Notes: generated by a model from the letters alone, not told the origin. DNA of 64,000 nt from Oceanicoccus sp. KOV_DT_Chl (GCF_900120175.1 NZ_FQLF01000002.1:248001-312000), one strand, 5' to 3'; numbered from the stretch's first letter, positions 1 to 8,972 are shown. Translations and numbers: made by a program.

Positions 1-138
1 GAAAATATCGCCAACCCTTAGTTCAGGCCCACTTTAAATCCATCGACTCAATATTATCGCAAGGTATGACGCCCACCTCCATATAGAAACCCTGGCTATC
101 AATGTTCCCCATAATAAATCCAGAACCGGAGCGTTAAA

Positions 139-1188
139 ATGAAAGAAATCGCTGACGACACCGAACAAGCGACGAGACCTTTAACTGCGGGATTTTCTCT
201 AAGAGAAAAAGCTCGCCGTGAAGCACGCCCTACCGAGGGGAAAATGGCACTCTATAAATCGGAGCATGGTTTTAATGAAATCATGGACTGGTATGAGGGT
301 TTGGTAGATAAAATCAACATCCCTTTTAACTCCCGGTTTGTAAATACCCGTTTCGGCCGTACTCACATGCTAGTTTGTGGTGCTGAAGATGCCACACCGC
401 TGATTCTGGTTCAGGCGGCTGCAGGCAGTGCGCCGTTATGGCGCAACCAACTACCGGCTTTTGCCAAACACTTTCGAGTCTATGCACTGGATACCGTGGG
501 CCAACCCGGGCTAAGTGACCCAACCCCACCTTCCTATCTAAACAACGATTATGTCGATTGGCTTACAGATGTCATCGACGACCTGCATATCGAAAAGGCC
601 CATTTTATCGGCGTCAGCGCCGGCGGCTGGCAAGTAATGCAAATGGCTATTCAAAAGCCAGAGCGCGTTAACAAGTTGATCATGCTTAGCCCTATGGGTA
701 TTTCCCATGCGCGCTTACCAATAAAAATATGGCTCACCAAGGTCTTGCGAAAAAGCAAAGACGTCGATTCATTAGAAAAGGATTTAACTGCAAAATCTGT
801 AACATCTAAAAGCCCCGGAGGCTCCTTTGGTACCTTCGACCGACAACTCGCCAGAGCGATGGCGCTATGTACTCGTCACTTTCGATTAGACCGCTCCCTG
901 GGCGTATATGGTGAGAACAGTAATAAAATCAGTTTCATTAAAGCGTTAAAAGTGTTGCGAAAGTTCTTTTTATCCGAGCCCAAGTCCTTGCTACGTAAAA
1001 TGCAAAGTGAGGCACTGGTGGTATTTGGTGAGCACGAAGTATTATATAACCCTTACAAAGTTGCCAAGCGTGCAGAAAAACTAATGCCCAATACCCGCGC
1101 CGAGGTGTTAAGCGGTGCCGGCCACGCCGTAATTTATGATCAGGTTGAACAAGCTAATACCATGATTGTGGACTTTTTAAATAAATAG
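139..1188 (+). CDS. alpha/beta hydrolase
   Basis: Serine hydrolase of the alpha/beta fold; substrate unknown. The 349-residue product has a nucleophile elbow GVSAGG (Ser near residue 160) and a C-terminal GAGHAVIYD segment supplying the catalytic His. The strand-3 loop, usually HG, reads VQAAAGSAPLW, so the oxyanion loop is atypical. The segment FGRTHMLVCGAEDATPLILV resembles the YbfK/YdjP-type carboxylesterases of Bacillus. The start is uncertain. ATG 139 has CCGGAG about 8 nt upstream. ATG 244 (residue 36) follows GAGGGG at 235-240 and would drop a charged N-terminal stretch unlike the family core. No signal peptide is seen. The following gene is on the same strand 110 nt away. Fold assignment is firm; function is open. 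Confidence 0.85.
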   Translation: MKEIADDTEQATRPLTAGFSLREKARREARPTEGKMALYKSEHGFNEIMDWYEGLVDKINIPFNSRFVNTRFGRTHMLVCGAEDATPLILVQAAAGSAPLWRNQLPAFAKHFRVYALDTVGQPGLSDPTPPSYLNNDYVDWLTDVIDDLHIEKAHFIGVSAGGWQVMQMAIQKPERVNKLIMLSPMGISHARLPIKIWLTKVLRKSKDVDSLEKDLTAKSVTSKSPGGSFGTFDRQLARAMALCTRHFRLDRSLGVYGENSNKISFIKALKVLRKFFLSEPKSLLRKMQSEALVVFGEHEVLYNPYKVAKRAEKLMPNTRAEVLSGAGHAVIYDQVEQANTMIVDFLNK

Positions 1189-1298
1189 TATGGTTCACTC
1201 TTATGCAATAATCAGAAACCACACAGCCCTATCAATACTGGCTGATGCTAGTGGTACTATTACTCGACCAATAAAAAAAATAATAATTGGAGTTTATT

Positions 1299-1934
1299 AT
1301 GTTCAAGAACCTGACTTTTCTCTTGCTGTTATTTCTTCACTCACTAATGACGTCTGCAGGCGGTCACAAAGAAATACTGCCTATTGTAAAAATCGACATT
1401 GACCCACAAGTAGAAGCCGAAGTCACCGCCGTTATTCATGAAACTGCAAAGCGCTGGAGTTCCCAGCAGTTTTCTTCAGTGCTTGAGTTATGGGATCCCA
1501 ATGAACCCTACCCAACTTATTTGGGCGAAGAGCAAGCACAATGGTTTGTCGGTTGGGATCGTTTAAAAGCTTATTTGGATCCCGCCAGGCCTAACCCCGC
1601 AGTTGAGGCTATTCGTCAGGAAATGTTTGACGTGCAAGTGAAACAAATAGCACCTGATTTGGCGATTGCGTTTTTCTACATGCACTTTGAAATGAAAATA
1701 ATTAAAGCCAAGCCCTTTGGCGAGGATATTCGCGCCAGTGCGGTTTTAAGAAAAACTGATAAGGGCTGGAAATACATTCACTGGGCCAAATCGCCCAAAA
1801 ACCCGAAAGTCTATATAGAAGATTTGTTCGAGCAAGATGTTGAGCCCGGCTGGGATGAGTTTTATCAGCAAGCGCAAAAAAACAAAAAAGCTTACTGGAA
1901 GAAAAAACGGGAACTAAAAAAACAACAGAAATAA
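1299..1934 (+). CDS. exported SnoaL-like (NTF2-fold) protein
   Basis: Small secreted protein of unknown function, 211 residues. The start at ATG 1299 is chosen because TTGGAG lies just upstream and because it gives a clean signal peptide (MFKNLTFLLLLFLHSLMTSAG). The mature part begins with a helix containing ETAKRWSSQQFSSVLELWD and continues with alternating strands ending in LRKTDKGWKYIHWAKS, the pattern of SnoaL/NTF2-like domains that bind small ligands or act as polyketide cyclases or isomerases. The last 30 residues are very rich in Lys and Gln. It ends 5 nt before the stop of the convergent glycosyltransferase gene. No catalytic residues can be assigned from sequence alone. Confidence 0.7.
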   Translation: MFKNLTFLLLLFLHSLMTSAGGHKEILPIVKIDIDPQVEAEVTAVIHETAKRWSSQQFSSVLELWDPNEPYPTYLGEEQAQWFVGWDRLKAYLDPARPNPAVEAIRQEMFDVQVKQIAPDLAIAFFYMHFEMKIIKAKPFGEDIRASAVLRKTDKGWKYIHWAKSPKNPKVYIEDLFEQDVEPGWDEFYQQAQKNKKAYWKKKRELKKQQK

Positions 1935-1939
1935 CGCCA

Positions 1940-3064
1940 TCACTTAGTAGAACCCTGCTCCTTCAGTAACCCGGAGAATAATTGCTTATATACCGGAATT
2001 AATGAAGACAGCAGCAGGGGTTCCAAAGCGGGCGGCTCAGGCAAACACTGCTGCTGCTTCAGCGCAATTAATTCTAGCAAGCGGCTAACCAGGGCCTCTG
2101 CCTCTTTGGCTGGCGCATCCACATCGGACAGATAAAGATAATCTGAGCTAAACCACTCCGTATAGCACAATCGGTCAGGCACGAGAGGAATACAACCCGC
2201 TGCCACCGCTTCCAATACTGACAACCCCTGAAAATCATGCACCGCTGTGGACAAGACTACATCCGCCGCCGCCAAACAACGGCCATACTCTGCAGGTTCC
2301 TCAATATAGCCCCAGTGTTTCAGCGCAATTGATTGCTGTTGCTCCAGTAAAGTTTTTAATTCAGCCATCGCTGCAGGTTGCTGCCGGAACTGTTGACCGA
2401 CAATATGCAAATCCACATTTGCTTGCCGTGAAACCAATAACTTAACCGCCGACAATAACCGATCAGGGCCTTTGTCGTATTCCCATCGGTGATTCCACAG
2501 CACCTGTAATCGCTGATTGGGTATACGCTCAGCCAGGGGTGACACTGCACGAATAGGTACCGGTATTATCTGGCTGCGCGCGGTTAATTGCTGAACCAAC
2601 CCCGCAGGAACTTGATCGGGCATTTTCGCTAACAATTGGCCCGCGCCAATTAAAAAGGTATCGCGATTATAAGCACTGTTAAAAACGATCGTATCGGCAG
2701 CCAGCGCGGTGTATATATTCAACATCCTGGGTTCAATCGATGCAAACTGTTGTTCATTCGCCGGGTAGGCGAACTGATTTTCATGGAAATAGACAATAGT
2801 CGGTATAGCTGCCAAGTGCGGGACAAACCCTCGCAACGCAGACAAATCCACCATCGACGTCGCTAACACCAAATCGTACTCACCCTCTAACACCTGGCGC
2901 TGACCAAAAGCCCAGGACAAACTATTACCACGCAAGCGCCAACTAAAATATCGCGGCGGCAGTGCCAACACCGTCCACTCTATATCAACAAACGCTGCCA
3001 TCAATGTTTGGTACCAGCGGCGATGACTTTCGGCATCGTAGGCTGACAGCAACAATATTTTCAT
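1940..3064 (-). CDS. tRNA-queuosine alpha-mannosyltransferase-like glycosyltransferase (GTDC1/DUF3524 family)
   Basis: GT-B fold glycosyltransferase, 374 residues. It resembles animal GTDC1, identified as QTMAN, which adds mannose to queuosine at position 34 of tRNA-Asp. The N-terminal MKILLLSAYDAESHRRW, the YFHENQFAYP block (near residue 92), NHRWEYDKGPD (near 190) and STAVHDFQGLSVLEA (near 275) line up with GTDC1 blocks YFHENQ..YP, HRWEHDK and STA.HEF.G..MLEA. The N-terminal half is the DUF3524 domain and the C-terminal half a glycosyltransferase family-1 domain with the E-x7-E-like sugar-nucleotide site. Family membership is strong. The tRNA substrate is inferred from the eukaryotic enzyme; another acceptor is possible. 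The gene is divergent from the enoyl-CoA hydratase, with a 96 nt gap. Confidence 0.8.
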   Translation of the reverse strand: MKILLLSAYDAESHRRWYQTLMAAFVDIEWTVLALPPRYFSWRLRGNSLSWAFGQRQVLEGEYDLVLATSMVDLSALRGFVPHLAAIPTIVYFHENQFAYPANEQQFASIEPRMLNIYTALAADTIVFNSAYNRDTFLIGAGQLLAKMPDQVPAGLVQQLTARSQIIPVPIRAVSPLAERIPNQRLQVLWNHRWEYDKGPDRLLSAVKLLVSRQANVDLHIVGQQFRQQPAAMAELKTLLEQQQSIALKHWGYIEEPAEYGRCLAAADVVLSTAVHDFQGLSVLEAVAAGCIPLVPDRLCYTEWFSSDYLYLSDVDAPAKEAEALVSRLLELIALKQQQCLPEPPALEPLLLSSLIPVYKQLFSGLLKEQGSTK

Positions 3065-3160
3065 CTTTACCCTTCTTAAATAGCACTCTGTTGACGCTCA
3101 GAAGTCACTCCTCTAAGCTCAGCGACCAATTTATTCATTCTATATCACAGGACCCCTAGC

Positions 3161-3952
3161 ATGAGCGACTTTGAAACCCTGATCTTCGAGAAAAAAGACG
3201 GCGTTGCCAAAATCACCTTAAACCGCCCTGATGCAGCCAATGGTATCAACCTCACGCTAGCGAAAGAGCTGATGGCAGTGGCTAGCGATTGTAATGATGA
3301 TCATTCAGTGCGTGCTGTGCTCATCACCGGCAATGGCAAATTATTCTGTGCCGGTGGTGATCTGAAAAGTATTGGCGCAGCCGAAGGCTCAATGAGCGGG
3401 CTACTGAAAGAAATCACTTTTTATCTGCATGGCGCTCTTAGTCGCCTGGCACGAATGAATGCACCCGTTATTATCGCGGTTAATGGTACTGCAGCAGGTG
3501 CAGGTTTCAGTTTAGCGGTTGCGGGTGACTATGTTCTAGCCGCTGAATCAGCAAAATTCACCATGGCTTATACTGCTGCTGGTTTAACACCTGATGGTAG
3601 CGCCAGCTACTATCTACCGCGCTTAATTGGTATGCGCAAAACGCAGGATCTGATGCTGACCAATCGTCGACTGACCGCGCAGGAAGCGATGGAATGGGGC
3701 GCAATTAATCAAGTCGTTGCCGATGACCAACTGCAAGCGGAAGCTCAGGCTTTAGCTGAAAAATTTGCCAATGGCCCAACCCAGGCGTTTGGCGTAGTCA
3801 AAAAATTATTACATTGCACGTTTAATAATGGACTCGAAACCCAGCTCGAACTTGAAGGCGCCGGCATCGCAGCCATGAGTACTTTGGCCGACGGCCAGGA
3901 GGGGATCACTGCGTTTTCTGAAAAGCGCGCACCGGTTTTTACTGGTAAGTAA
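3161..3952 (+). CDS. enoyl-CoA hydratase/isomerase family protein
   Basis: Crotonase-fold enzyme of 263 residues acting on acyl-CoA thioesters in the cytoplasm. The two oxyanion-hole loops are visible: CAGGDLKS (near residue 65) and GTAAGAGFSLAVAGDY (near 110-125). At the position of the second catalytic Glu of hydratases the sequence is LTPDGSASYYLPRLIG, with Asp. This is typical of PaaG-like isomerases and other non-hydratase crotonases, so an isomerase is at least as likely as a 2-enoyl-CoA hydratase. It is first in a plus-strand run of oxidoreductases but separated from the next gene by 206 nt and a candidate terminator. Confidence 0.88.
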   Translation: MSDFETLIFEKKDGVAKITLNRPDAANGINLTLAKELMAVASDCNDDHSVRAVLITGNGKLFCAGGDLKSIGAAEGSMSGLLKEITFYLHGALSRLARMNAPVIIAVNGTAAGAGFSLAVAGDYVLAAESAKFTMAYTAAGLTPDGSASYYLPRLIGMRKTQDLMLTNRRLTAQEAMEWGAINQVVADDQLQAEAQALAEKFANGPTQAFGVVKKLLHCTFNNGLETQLELEGAGIAAMSTLADGQEGITAFSEKRAPVFTGK

Positions 3953-4015
3953 CCACTACATTAGCGGTATCCATTCCGGCTGCCGCCATGCTTCCTACTT
4001 GTTTGATTCCACCCT

Positions 4016-4039
4016 AACCTACCCCTTATAGCGTAGGTT
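4016..4039 (+). terminator. possible intrinsic terminator after the enoyl-CoA hydratase gene
   Basis: Inverted repeat with 7-base arms AACCTAC (4016-4022) and GTAGGTT (4033-4039) around a 10-base loop, followed by TTCTTACC. It lies 64 nt after the stop of the upstream gene. The stem is short and the T-tract imperfect, so this is tentative. Confidence 0.35.
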
Positions 4040-4158
4040 TTCTTACCATTTTGTCACTTCAGACCTCTCTAGCCCTCTCCCTGTATGCAAGCGCAAGCAG
4101 TTCCTCTAAAGTAGCCTTGATGTTAATTGTTTGCTCAATAAAAAAATAGGGTTAGCCC

Positions 4159-6318
4159 ATGAACAATAACAAAACCGTTAAAACCTTCTGCAAAATATGC
4201 TCTGCCTATTGCGGCATTGAAGTCGATGTTGCCGACGAAAAAATTCTCGCTATTCGCGGTGATCAATCCCACCCTATGAGCAAGGGCTATACCTGTGTCA
4301 AAGGTCGACAATGGGCGTCCCAATATCATAATGACAATCGCTTATTGAGCGCCCACAGCCGGGCTAGCCGCGATCAGGACTTTAGCCCGCTTGGTAACGA
4401 ACAGGCGCTGGACGAAATAGCCGACAAACTCAACAACATCATCGACAAACACGGCCCGCGAGCTGTCGCTATTTATCGCGGTAATGGTTTGTCGGTCAGC
4501 TCTAATGGCAACCAAGTGGCACAAGCCTGGCTGGCTGGTATCGGTTCAGAAATGGACTTTAGCAGTATGACTCTAGACCAACCGTCTAAAATTATTGCGG
4601 TCAGTAGACACGGCGTATGGGGCGGTGGCGCCCACGGTTTTGCTGGCGCCGATGTCTGTATGCTGATTGGTAATAACCCTATTATTTCAGCCTTGAATAT
4701 GACCGGCGCACCACCGGGCTGGAACCCAACCGCACTCAAGGAAGAAAAAAAACGCGGCCTGAAATTAATTGTGATTGACCCAAGACGCACCGAGACTGCG
4801 GAGCATGCGGATATTTATTTGCCTGTTCGGCCGGGTGAGGATGCCGCTCTACTCGCAGGCATGGTACGCATCATTATCGAGGAAGAATTGTACGACAAAG
4901 AATTTGTTGATGCCGAAACCGAAGGCTTTACCGGGTTAAAAGCCGCAGTAGAAAGCTATACGCTCGATTACGTCGCCGCCCGCTGTGATTTACCAGCAGA
5001 TGACATTGCCGCAGCTGCACGATTATTTGCCAACTGCAAAAGAGGTACTGCCAGCTCAGGCACCGGCCCGGACATGGCCAGCTTCCCGCATTTGTCCGAG
5101 CATCTAATTCTAGCCCTGAATACTCTATGTGGTCGCTGGAATCGGCAAGGCGATCCGGTATCAGCACCCAATTTATTACTACCCAATATTGCCCCTCCCG
5201 CGCAAACGTTGCCCGCAGAATTTTTACCCGCCATGTTAAACCCGGCAATGGATACCAAAACTTCGCGCATTCGGGGTATCAAGCAAGTCTTTCAGGAAAT
5301 GCCCACGCCCGTTGCCGCTGAAGAAATTTTGCTGCCCGGAGAAGGTCAGGTAAAAGCACTGATTGTGATTGGTGGCAACCCGGTTATGTCATGGCCAGAT
5401 CAACAGAAAACACTGCAAGCATTAGCCGCTTTGGATTTATTAGTGTGTATTGATATTGGACATACAGCCACCACCAAACACGCAGACTATTTACTCCCCG
5501 CTGCGCATGCATTTGAACGCGATGGCCTAGCCGAATTTACCGACCGCCTTTATGACAAACCGTTTGGCCAATACAGTAAGCCAGTGCTCAAACCGCAAGG
5601 TAACGTACAAGAAGAGTGGCGATACCTGGCCGGTTTAGCGAAGCGATTGGGTACTAAAATTGAGCTCGCCGGCGGCCCAATTGATGTTGATAATGCGCAA
5701 TTAGAAACGATTGATATTCTGGAACTCATGTTTCCTAACGATTTAGTCAAGGTGACGATCAGAGAACTGGCCAAACACGAAGGCGGTAAACTCTATGAAG
5801 AGTTTGCGAACATCAAAGTGGCAGCACCTTATGAGGGGATGGACGCTAAATTAAAGCTATTGCCAGCAGAAGTTGCGCAGGACTTAATCGACCTGTACGC
5901 CACTCCAACCTACGCTGAAGGTCAATATGGTAGCGATGGTAGCTATACCCACTTGCTGACGGTACGGCGAGTAAAGCATGTTTATAATTCCTCCTGTCAT
6001 GACTTCCCGAAAAACCCGCCGGGCAACCCAGCCTACCTGCACCCGGATGATATCAGCGCGCTGGGGCTCAGCAGCGGCCAGATGGTCAAGCTTCAATCAG
6101 AAACTGCAGATATTAAAGTCTTGCTTGAAGCCGATAGCTCCTTGCGCCGAGGGATTGTGTCTATGTCTCACTGCTTTGGTGGCGACCCAACCGGTGTTGA
6201 AGATATTGCGCAATTTGGAGCCAGTGCCAGCAAACTTGTTGCCGTGGACAAAGATTTTGACCCGCTTATGGGGATGCCGAAAATGACGGGTTTTCCGGTA
6301 AAACTAGCCGCGCTTTAA
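4159..6318 (+). CDS. molybdopterin-dependent oxidoreductase (formate dehydrogenase-like large subunit)
   Basis: Mo/W-bis-MGD oxidoreductase of the DMSO reductase superfamily, 719 residues. Cys11, Cys14, Cys18 and Cys46 form the N-terminal [4Fe-4S] motif C-x2-C-x3-C-x27-C. Cofactor-binding blocks follow: LIGNNP (near 172), IVIDPRRTETAEHADIYLPV (near 210), and the C-terminal molydopterin-dinucleotide-binding domain (HPDDISALGLSSGQMVKLQS, near 625). No Tat signal is seen, so it is probably cytoplasmic. The usual Sec/Cys metal ligand position falls in SSMTLDQPSK (Asp140), so it is unlikely to be a standard formate dehydrogenase. No small Fe-S or membrane subunit gene is adjacent. The surrounding CoA and NADP enzymes suggest a catabolic redox step, but the substrate is unknown. 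Confidence 0.88.
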   Translation: MNNNKTVKTFCKICSAYCGIEVDVADEKILAIRGDQSHPMSKGYTCVKGRQWASQYHNDNRLLSAHSRASRDQDFSPLGNEQALDEIADKLNNIIDKHGPRAVAIYRGNGLSVSSNGNQVAQAWLAGIGSEMDFSSMTLDQPSKIIAVSRHGVWGGGAHGFAGADVCMLIGNNPIISALNMTGAPPGWNPTALKEEKKRGLKLIVIDPRRTETAEHADIYLPVRPGEDAALLAGMVRIIIEEELYDKEFVDAETEGFTGLKAAVESYTLDYVAARCDLPADDIAAAARLFANCKRGTASSGTGPDMASFPHLSEHLILALNTLCGRWNRQGDPVSAPNLLLPNIAPPAQTLPAEFLPAMLNPAMDTKTSRIRGIKQVFQEMPTPVAAEEILLPGEGQVKALIVIGGNPVMSWPDQQKTLQALAALDLLVCIDIGHTATTKHADYLLPAAHAFERDGLAEFTDRLYDKPFGQYSKPVLKPQGNVQEEWRYLAGLAKRLGTKIELAGGPIDVDNAQLETIDILELMFPNDLVKVTIRELAKHEGGKLYEEFANIKVAAPYEGMDAKLKLLPAEVAQDLIDLYATPTYAEGQYGSDGSYTHLLTVRRVKHVYNSSCHDFPKNPPGNPAYLHPDDISALGLSSGQMVKLQSETADIKVLLEADSSLRRGIVSMSHCFGGDPTGVEDIAQFGASASKLVAVDKDFDPLMGMPKMTGFPVKLAAL

Positions 6319-6428
6319 ACCTGACGCGCTAGTACTGACCCGCCTTGGAATCACAACCACGCAGCGGGGTAAAATGACGATCCTGTCATAAGCAGCGCCT
6401 GCGAATTCACTCAGCTTTATCATCGTGC

Positions 6429-6472
6429 TAGCCTTGCCGCGCAATGCGTAAACCGGTTTACTCACAAGGCTA
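6429..6472 (+). promoter_or_regulatory. nested inverted repeat overlapping the ribosome-binding site of the MDR gene
   Basis: A perfect 14-base palindrome GTAAACCGGTTTAC (6448-6461) lies inside 8-base arms TAGCCTTG (6429-6436) and CAAGGCTA (6465-6472). The right arm contains the AAGG that serves as Shine-Dalgarno for ATG 6479. In RNA the outer stem would hide the ribosome-binding site; in DNA the palindrome could be an operator. Both readings are inference; the symmetry itself is visible. Confidence 0.5.
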
Positions 6473-6478
6473 ACACTC

Positions 6479-7516
6479 ATGACAGCAAGCAACGCCCAGT
6501 GGCTATTAAGACGCCGCCCTCAAGGTATGGTCACACTCGACGACTTTGAATATAAAGAATCCCCTATGCCCAGTGCAGACTTAGCGGCTGGCGATGTGCT
6601 GGTTAAAAACCTGTACCTCAGTTTTGATCCTGCTATGCGCGGCTGGATGGATGATGCTCCCAGTTATTTACCCCCTGTTGCCATTGGTGAACCGATGCGC
6701 GCCAGTGCCGTGGGCCAAGTTATTGCTTCAGAAAATACAGCAATGCCAGTGGGTTCATTAGTCCAGGGCATGTTTGGCTGGCAACAATATGCTGTCTCTA
6801 AAAGCAGCGATTTATTTCCGGCGATGGCACTGCCAGAAGGCACACCGCCTACCATGCCGCTATCCATTTTTGGCGGCACCAGCCTCACCGCCTACTTTGG
6901 TTTACTGGACGTGGGACAATTGCAAGCGGGTGATACCGTACTGGTATCCGGCGCCGCTGGCGCAACAGGCTCAGCCGCCGCGCAAATGGCGAAATTAAAA
7001 AACTGTACGGTCATAGGTATCGCTGGCGGTGAAGAAAAATGCCAGTGGTTGCGCGACGAATGCAAACTGGATGCGGTTATTGATTACAAGAGTGAAAACA
7101 TCGAACAGCGCATCGGTGAAATTTGTCGGCAACTGGACTGCGAGGGTATCAATGTTTTTTATGACAATGTCGGCGGCGACACCCTGGAAGCCGGCATCGA
7201 ACATATGGCCAAAAAAGGTCGCATCGTGCTGTGCGGACAAATCTCAGCTTACAATGATGAACAGCCACAACCCGGCCCGAAAAATCTGATGAAATTAGTC
7301 GTCAACAGCATCCGCATGGAAGGTTTTGTGATGATTGATTTTATGGATCGTATCGATGAAGCGATGAACGACATTGTGACCTGGGTGCTGGAAGGAAAAA
7401 TTGCCTATCGAGAAGATATCCAGGAAGGGTTCGATAATATCCCCGCGACCTTTTTCCGTTTATTTGCTGGTCAGAATACCGGCAAGCAATTACTGAAAAT
7501 CGCCGATCCCGAATAA
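6479..7516 (+). CDS. NADP-dependent oxidoreductase, MDR family (leukotriene B4 12-hydroxydehydrogenase-like)
   Basis: Zinc-independent medium-chain reductase of 345 residues that reduces C=C bonds of alpha,beta-unsaturated carbonyls with NADPH. The N-terminal GroES-like part contains LSFDPAMRGWM, typical of the CurA/YncB/PTGR group. The Rossmann part has VLVSGAAGATGSAAAQ (near 150-165), and FYDNVGGDTLEAGIEHM is another family block. The zinc ligands of true alcohol dehydrogenases are absent. The start is ATG 6479, with AAGG 9 nt upstream lying inside a hairpin arm. Only 34 nt separate it from the SDR gene, so the two are probably co-transcribed. Confidence 0.9.
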   Translation: MTASNAQWLLRRRPQGMVTLDDFEYKESPMPSADLAAGDVLVKNLYLSFDPAMRGWMDDAPSYLPPVAIGEPMRASAVGQVIASENTAMPVGSLVQGMFGWQQYAVSKSSDLFPAMALPEGTPPTMPLSIFGGTSLTAYFGLLDVGQLQAGDTVLVSGAAGATGSAAAQMAKLKNCTVIGIAGGEEKCQWLRDECKLDAVIDYKSENIEQRIGEICRQLDCEGINVFYDNVGGDTLEAGIEHMAKKGRIVLCGQISAYNDEQPQPGPKNLMKLVVNSIRMEGFVMIDFMDRIDEAMNDIVTWVLEGKIAYREDIQEGFDNIPATFFRLFAGQNTGKQLLKIADPE

Positions 7517-7550
7517 CGTTTTTAACAAGTATAAATAACGAGTAAAAAAC

Positions 7551-8414
7551 ATGAAAACATTTAACAACAAAGTCGCTGTTATTACCGGTGCTGCCAGCGG
7601 TATCGGTTTAGGCCTGGCACGCCATGCCGCCAAACTGGGCATGAAGTTGGTTATTGTCGATATTGAAGAGCTACCACTTACTAACGCCCAGCGCGAACTT
7701 GAAGCATTAGGGGTAGAAGTACTCGCCATGAAAACCGATGTTTCCGATGCTGAGCAAATGGACCAGCTGGCTAACGAAACCATTAAGCGGTTTGGCACAG
7801 TCCATCTGCTATTTAATAATGCCGGGGTTGGTGGCGGCGGTGCTATTTGGGAATTGGATACCGATTATTGGGAATGGGTACTGGGAGTTAATCTTTGGGG
7901 GGTTATTCATGGCATTCGCACCTTTACCAAACACATGGTGGCACAAAAGGAAGGCCATATTATCAATACAGCGTCTATCGCCGGTTTGATGTCTGCACCG
8001 AGCACAGGACCTTATACTGTATCCAAACACGCTGTGGTCGGTTTATCCGAAACATTATTTGGCGACCTTAGGAATGCCGAAGCCAATGTTGGCGTCTCTG
8101 TACTTTGCCCGGCCTTTGTTGATACCAAGATCTATGCTGCCGAGCGCAACCGTCCCATGGATGATGCGCTAAAAAATGATCCCGCCCGCATAGCCGAGCA
8201 ACAAGCCATTGAAACAATGGCTGCCGACTTTTTCAGCACCACCCTGTCCCCGGAAGCGGTTGCCGAACAGGTATTTAAAGCGATTGTAGAGGGTGACTTT
8301 TATATTCTTACTCACCCCAAGGGTTCAAAAGTACAAATCGAAAAACGCATGCACAGTATTTTGCAGAACGGGCACCCCACTGCAACCGGGCCGGAAGATT
8401 TCCCGCTGGAATAA
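7551..8414 (+). CDS. short-chain dehydrogenase/reductase
   Basis: Classical SDR with an extended C-terminus (287 residues). The nucleotide-binding motif TGAASGIGLGLA is at residues 11-22, VDIEE follows strand 2 and suggests NAD rather than NADP, NNAG is near residue 90 and the catalytic Tyr/Lys lie in YTVSK (near 156-160). The long tail (TMAADFFSTTLSPEAVAEQV and onward) resembles SDRs acting on bulky or lipid-like alcohols. It follows the MDR reductase and is followed by a strong hairpin at 8491-8510, so the two genes probably form one unit. The substrate cannot be named. Confidence 0.9.
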   Translation: MKTFNNKVAVITGAASGIGLGLARHAAKLGMKLVIVDIEELPLTNAQRELEALGVEVLAMKTDVSDAEQMDQLANETIKRFGTVHLLFNNAGVGGGGAIWELDTDYWEWVLGVNLWGVIHGIRTFTKHMVAQKEGHIINTASIAGLMSAPSTGPYTVSKHAVVGLSETLFGDLRNAEANVGVSVLCPAFVDTKIYAAERNRPMDDALKNDPARIAEQQAIETMAADFFSTTLSPEAVAEQVFKAIVEGDFYILTHPKGSKVQIEKRMHSILQNGHPTATGPEDFPLE

Positions 8415-8490
8415 ATGTCGCCTGCAAGCATGTACTGCAGCGCATTCAACAAGTAGCATATCGCCCTGATATTAGACCGATAACTGTGAG

Positions 8491-8510
8491 ATTCCCGCTG
8501 CTGCGGGAAT
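8491..8510 (+). terminator. strong hairpin between the SDR and glyoxalase-like genes
   Basis: Arms ATTCCCGC (8491-8498) and GCGGGAAT (8503-8510) pair perfectly over 8 bp around a TGCT loop. Only TTT follows, so release may be weak. It lies 77 nt after the SDR stop and 21 nt before the next start, so it could also modulate read-through into that gene. Confidence 0.55.
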
Positions 8511-8531
8511 TTACCGCCAAGGAAATTGAGC

Positions 8532-8972
8532 ATGCGCTATTTGCACACCATGGTTCGCGTCAGCAACCTTGAACAATCATTAAATTTTTACTGCAATCAA
8601 TTAGGTTTGGTTGAAGCCGACCGTTGGGACAATGAAGCTGGTCGCTTTACGCTGGTATTTCTGGTTGCCCCTGAAGATACTGACAGTTTTGATGCTAACA
8701 AAGCGCCCGCATTGGAGCTCACCTGGAACTGGGATGAATCAGGTTATACCGGCGGCCGCAACTTCGGCCACCTCGCCTTCAGAGTCGAAAATATTTATGA
8801 CACCTGCCAAAAATTAATGGATAGCGGCGTTACCATCAACCGCCCTCCTCGCTGTGGCCATATGGCATTTGTAAGATCACCGGATAATATTTCAATTGAG
8901 TTACTGCAACAAGATGGCTCACTTGAACCGATGGAGCCCTGGCTGTCTATGCCCAATACGGGTGAATGGTAA
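8532..8972 (+). CDS. glyoxalase I-like protein (VOC family)
   Basis: Probable lactoylglutathione lyase or close VOC relative, 146 residues. From ATG 8532 (AAGGAAA at 8519-8525 gives correct spacing) the metal ligands are His5, Glu62, His80 and Glu123. These match the four-ligand set of E. coli GloA (His5, Glu56, His74, Glu122) in order, with an insertion between the first two. Two beta-alpha-beta-beta-beta modules are visible ([17 protein letters not shown] and [18 protein letters not shown]). Glyoxalase I detoxifies methylglyoxal with glutathione. Other VOC enzymes share the fold, but the full ligand set makes glyoxalase I the best call. Confidence 0.85.
   Translation: MRYLHTMVRVSNLEQSLNFYCNQLGLVEADRWDNEAGRFTLVFLVAPEDTDSFDANKAPALELTWNWDESGYTGGRNFGHLAFRVENIYDTCQKLMDSGVTINRPPRCGHMAFVRSPDNISIELLQQDGSLEPMEPWLSMPNTGEW

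Noticed and set aside
1-138. Tail of an upstream gene
   Set aside because: One frame reads only six codons before a stop; too short to support a call.
1190-1402. Small plus-strand open frame after the hydrolase
   Set aside because: It overlaps the signal peptide of the next gene in another frame, has no ribosome-binding site and no protein-like composition.
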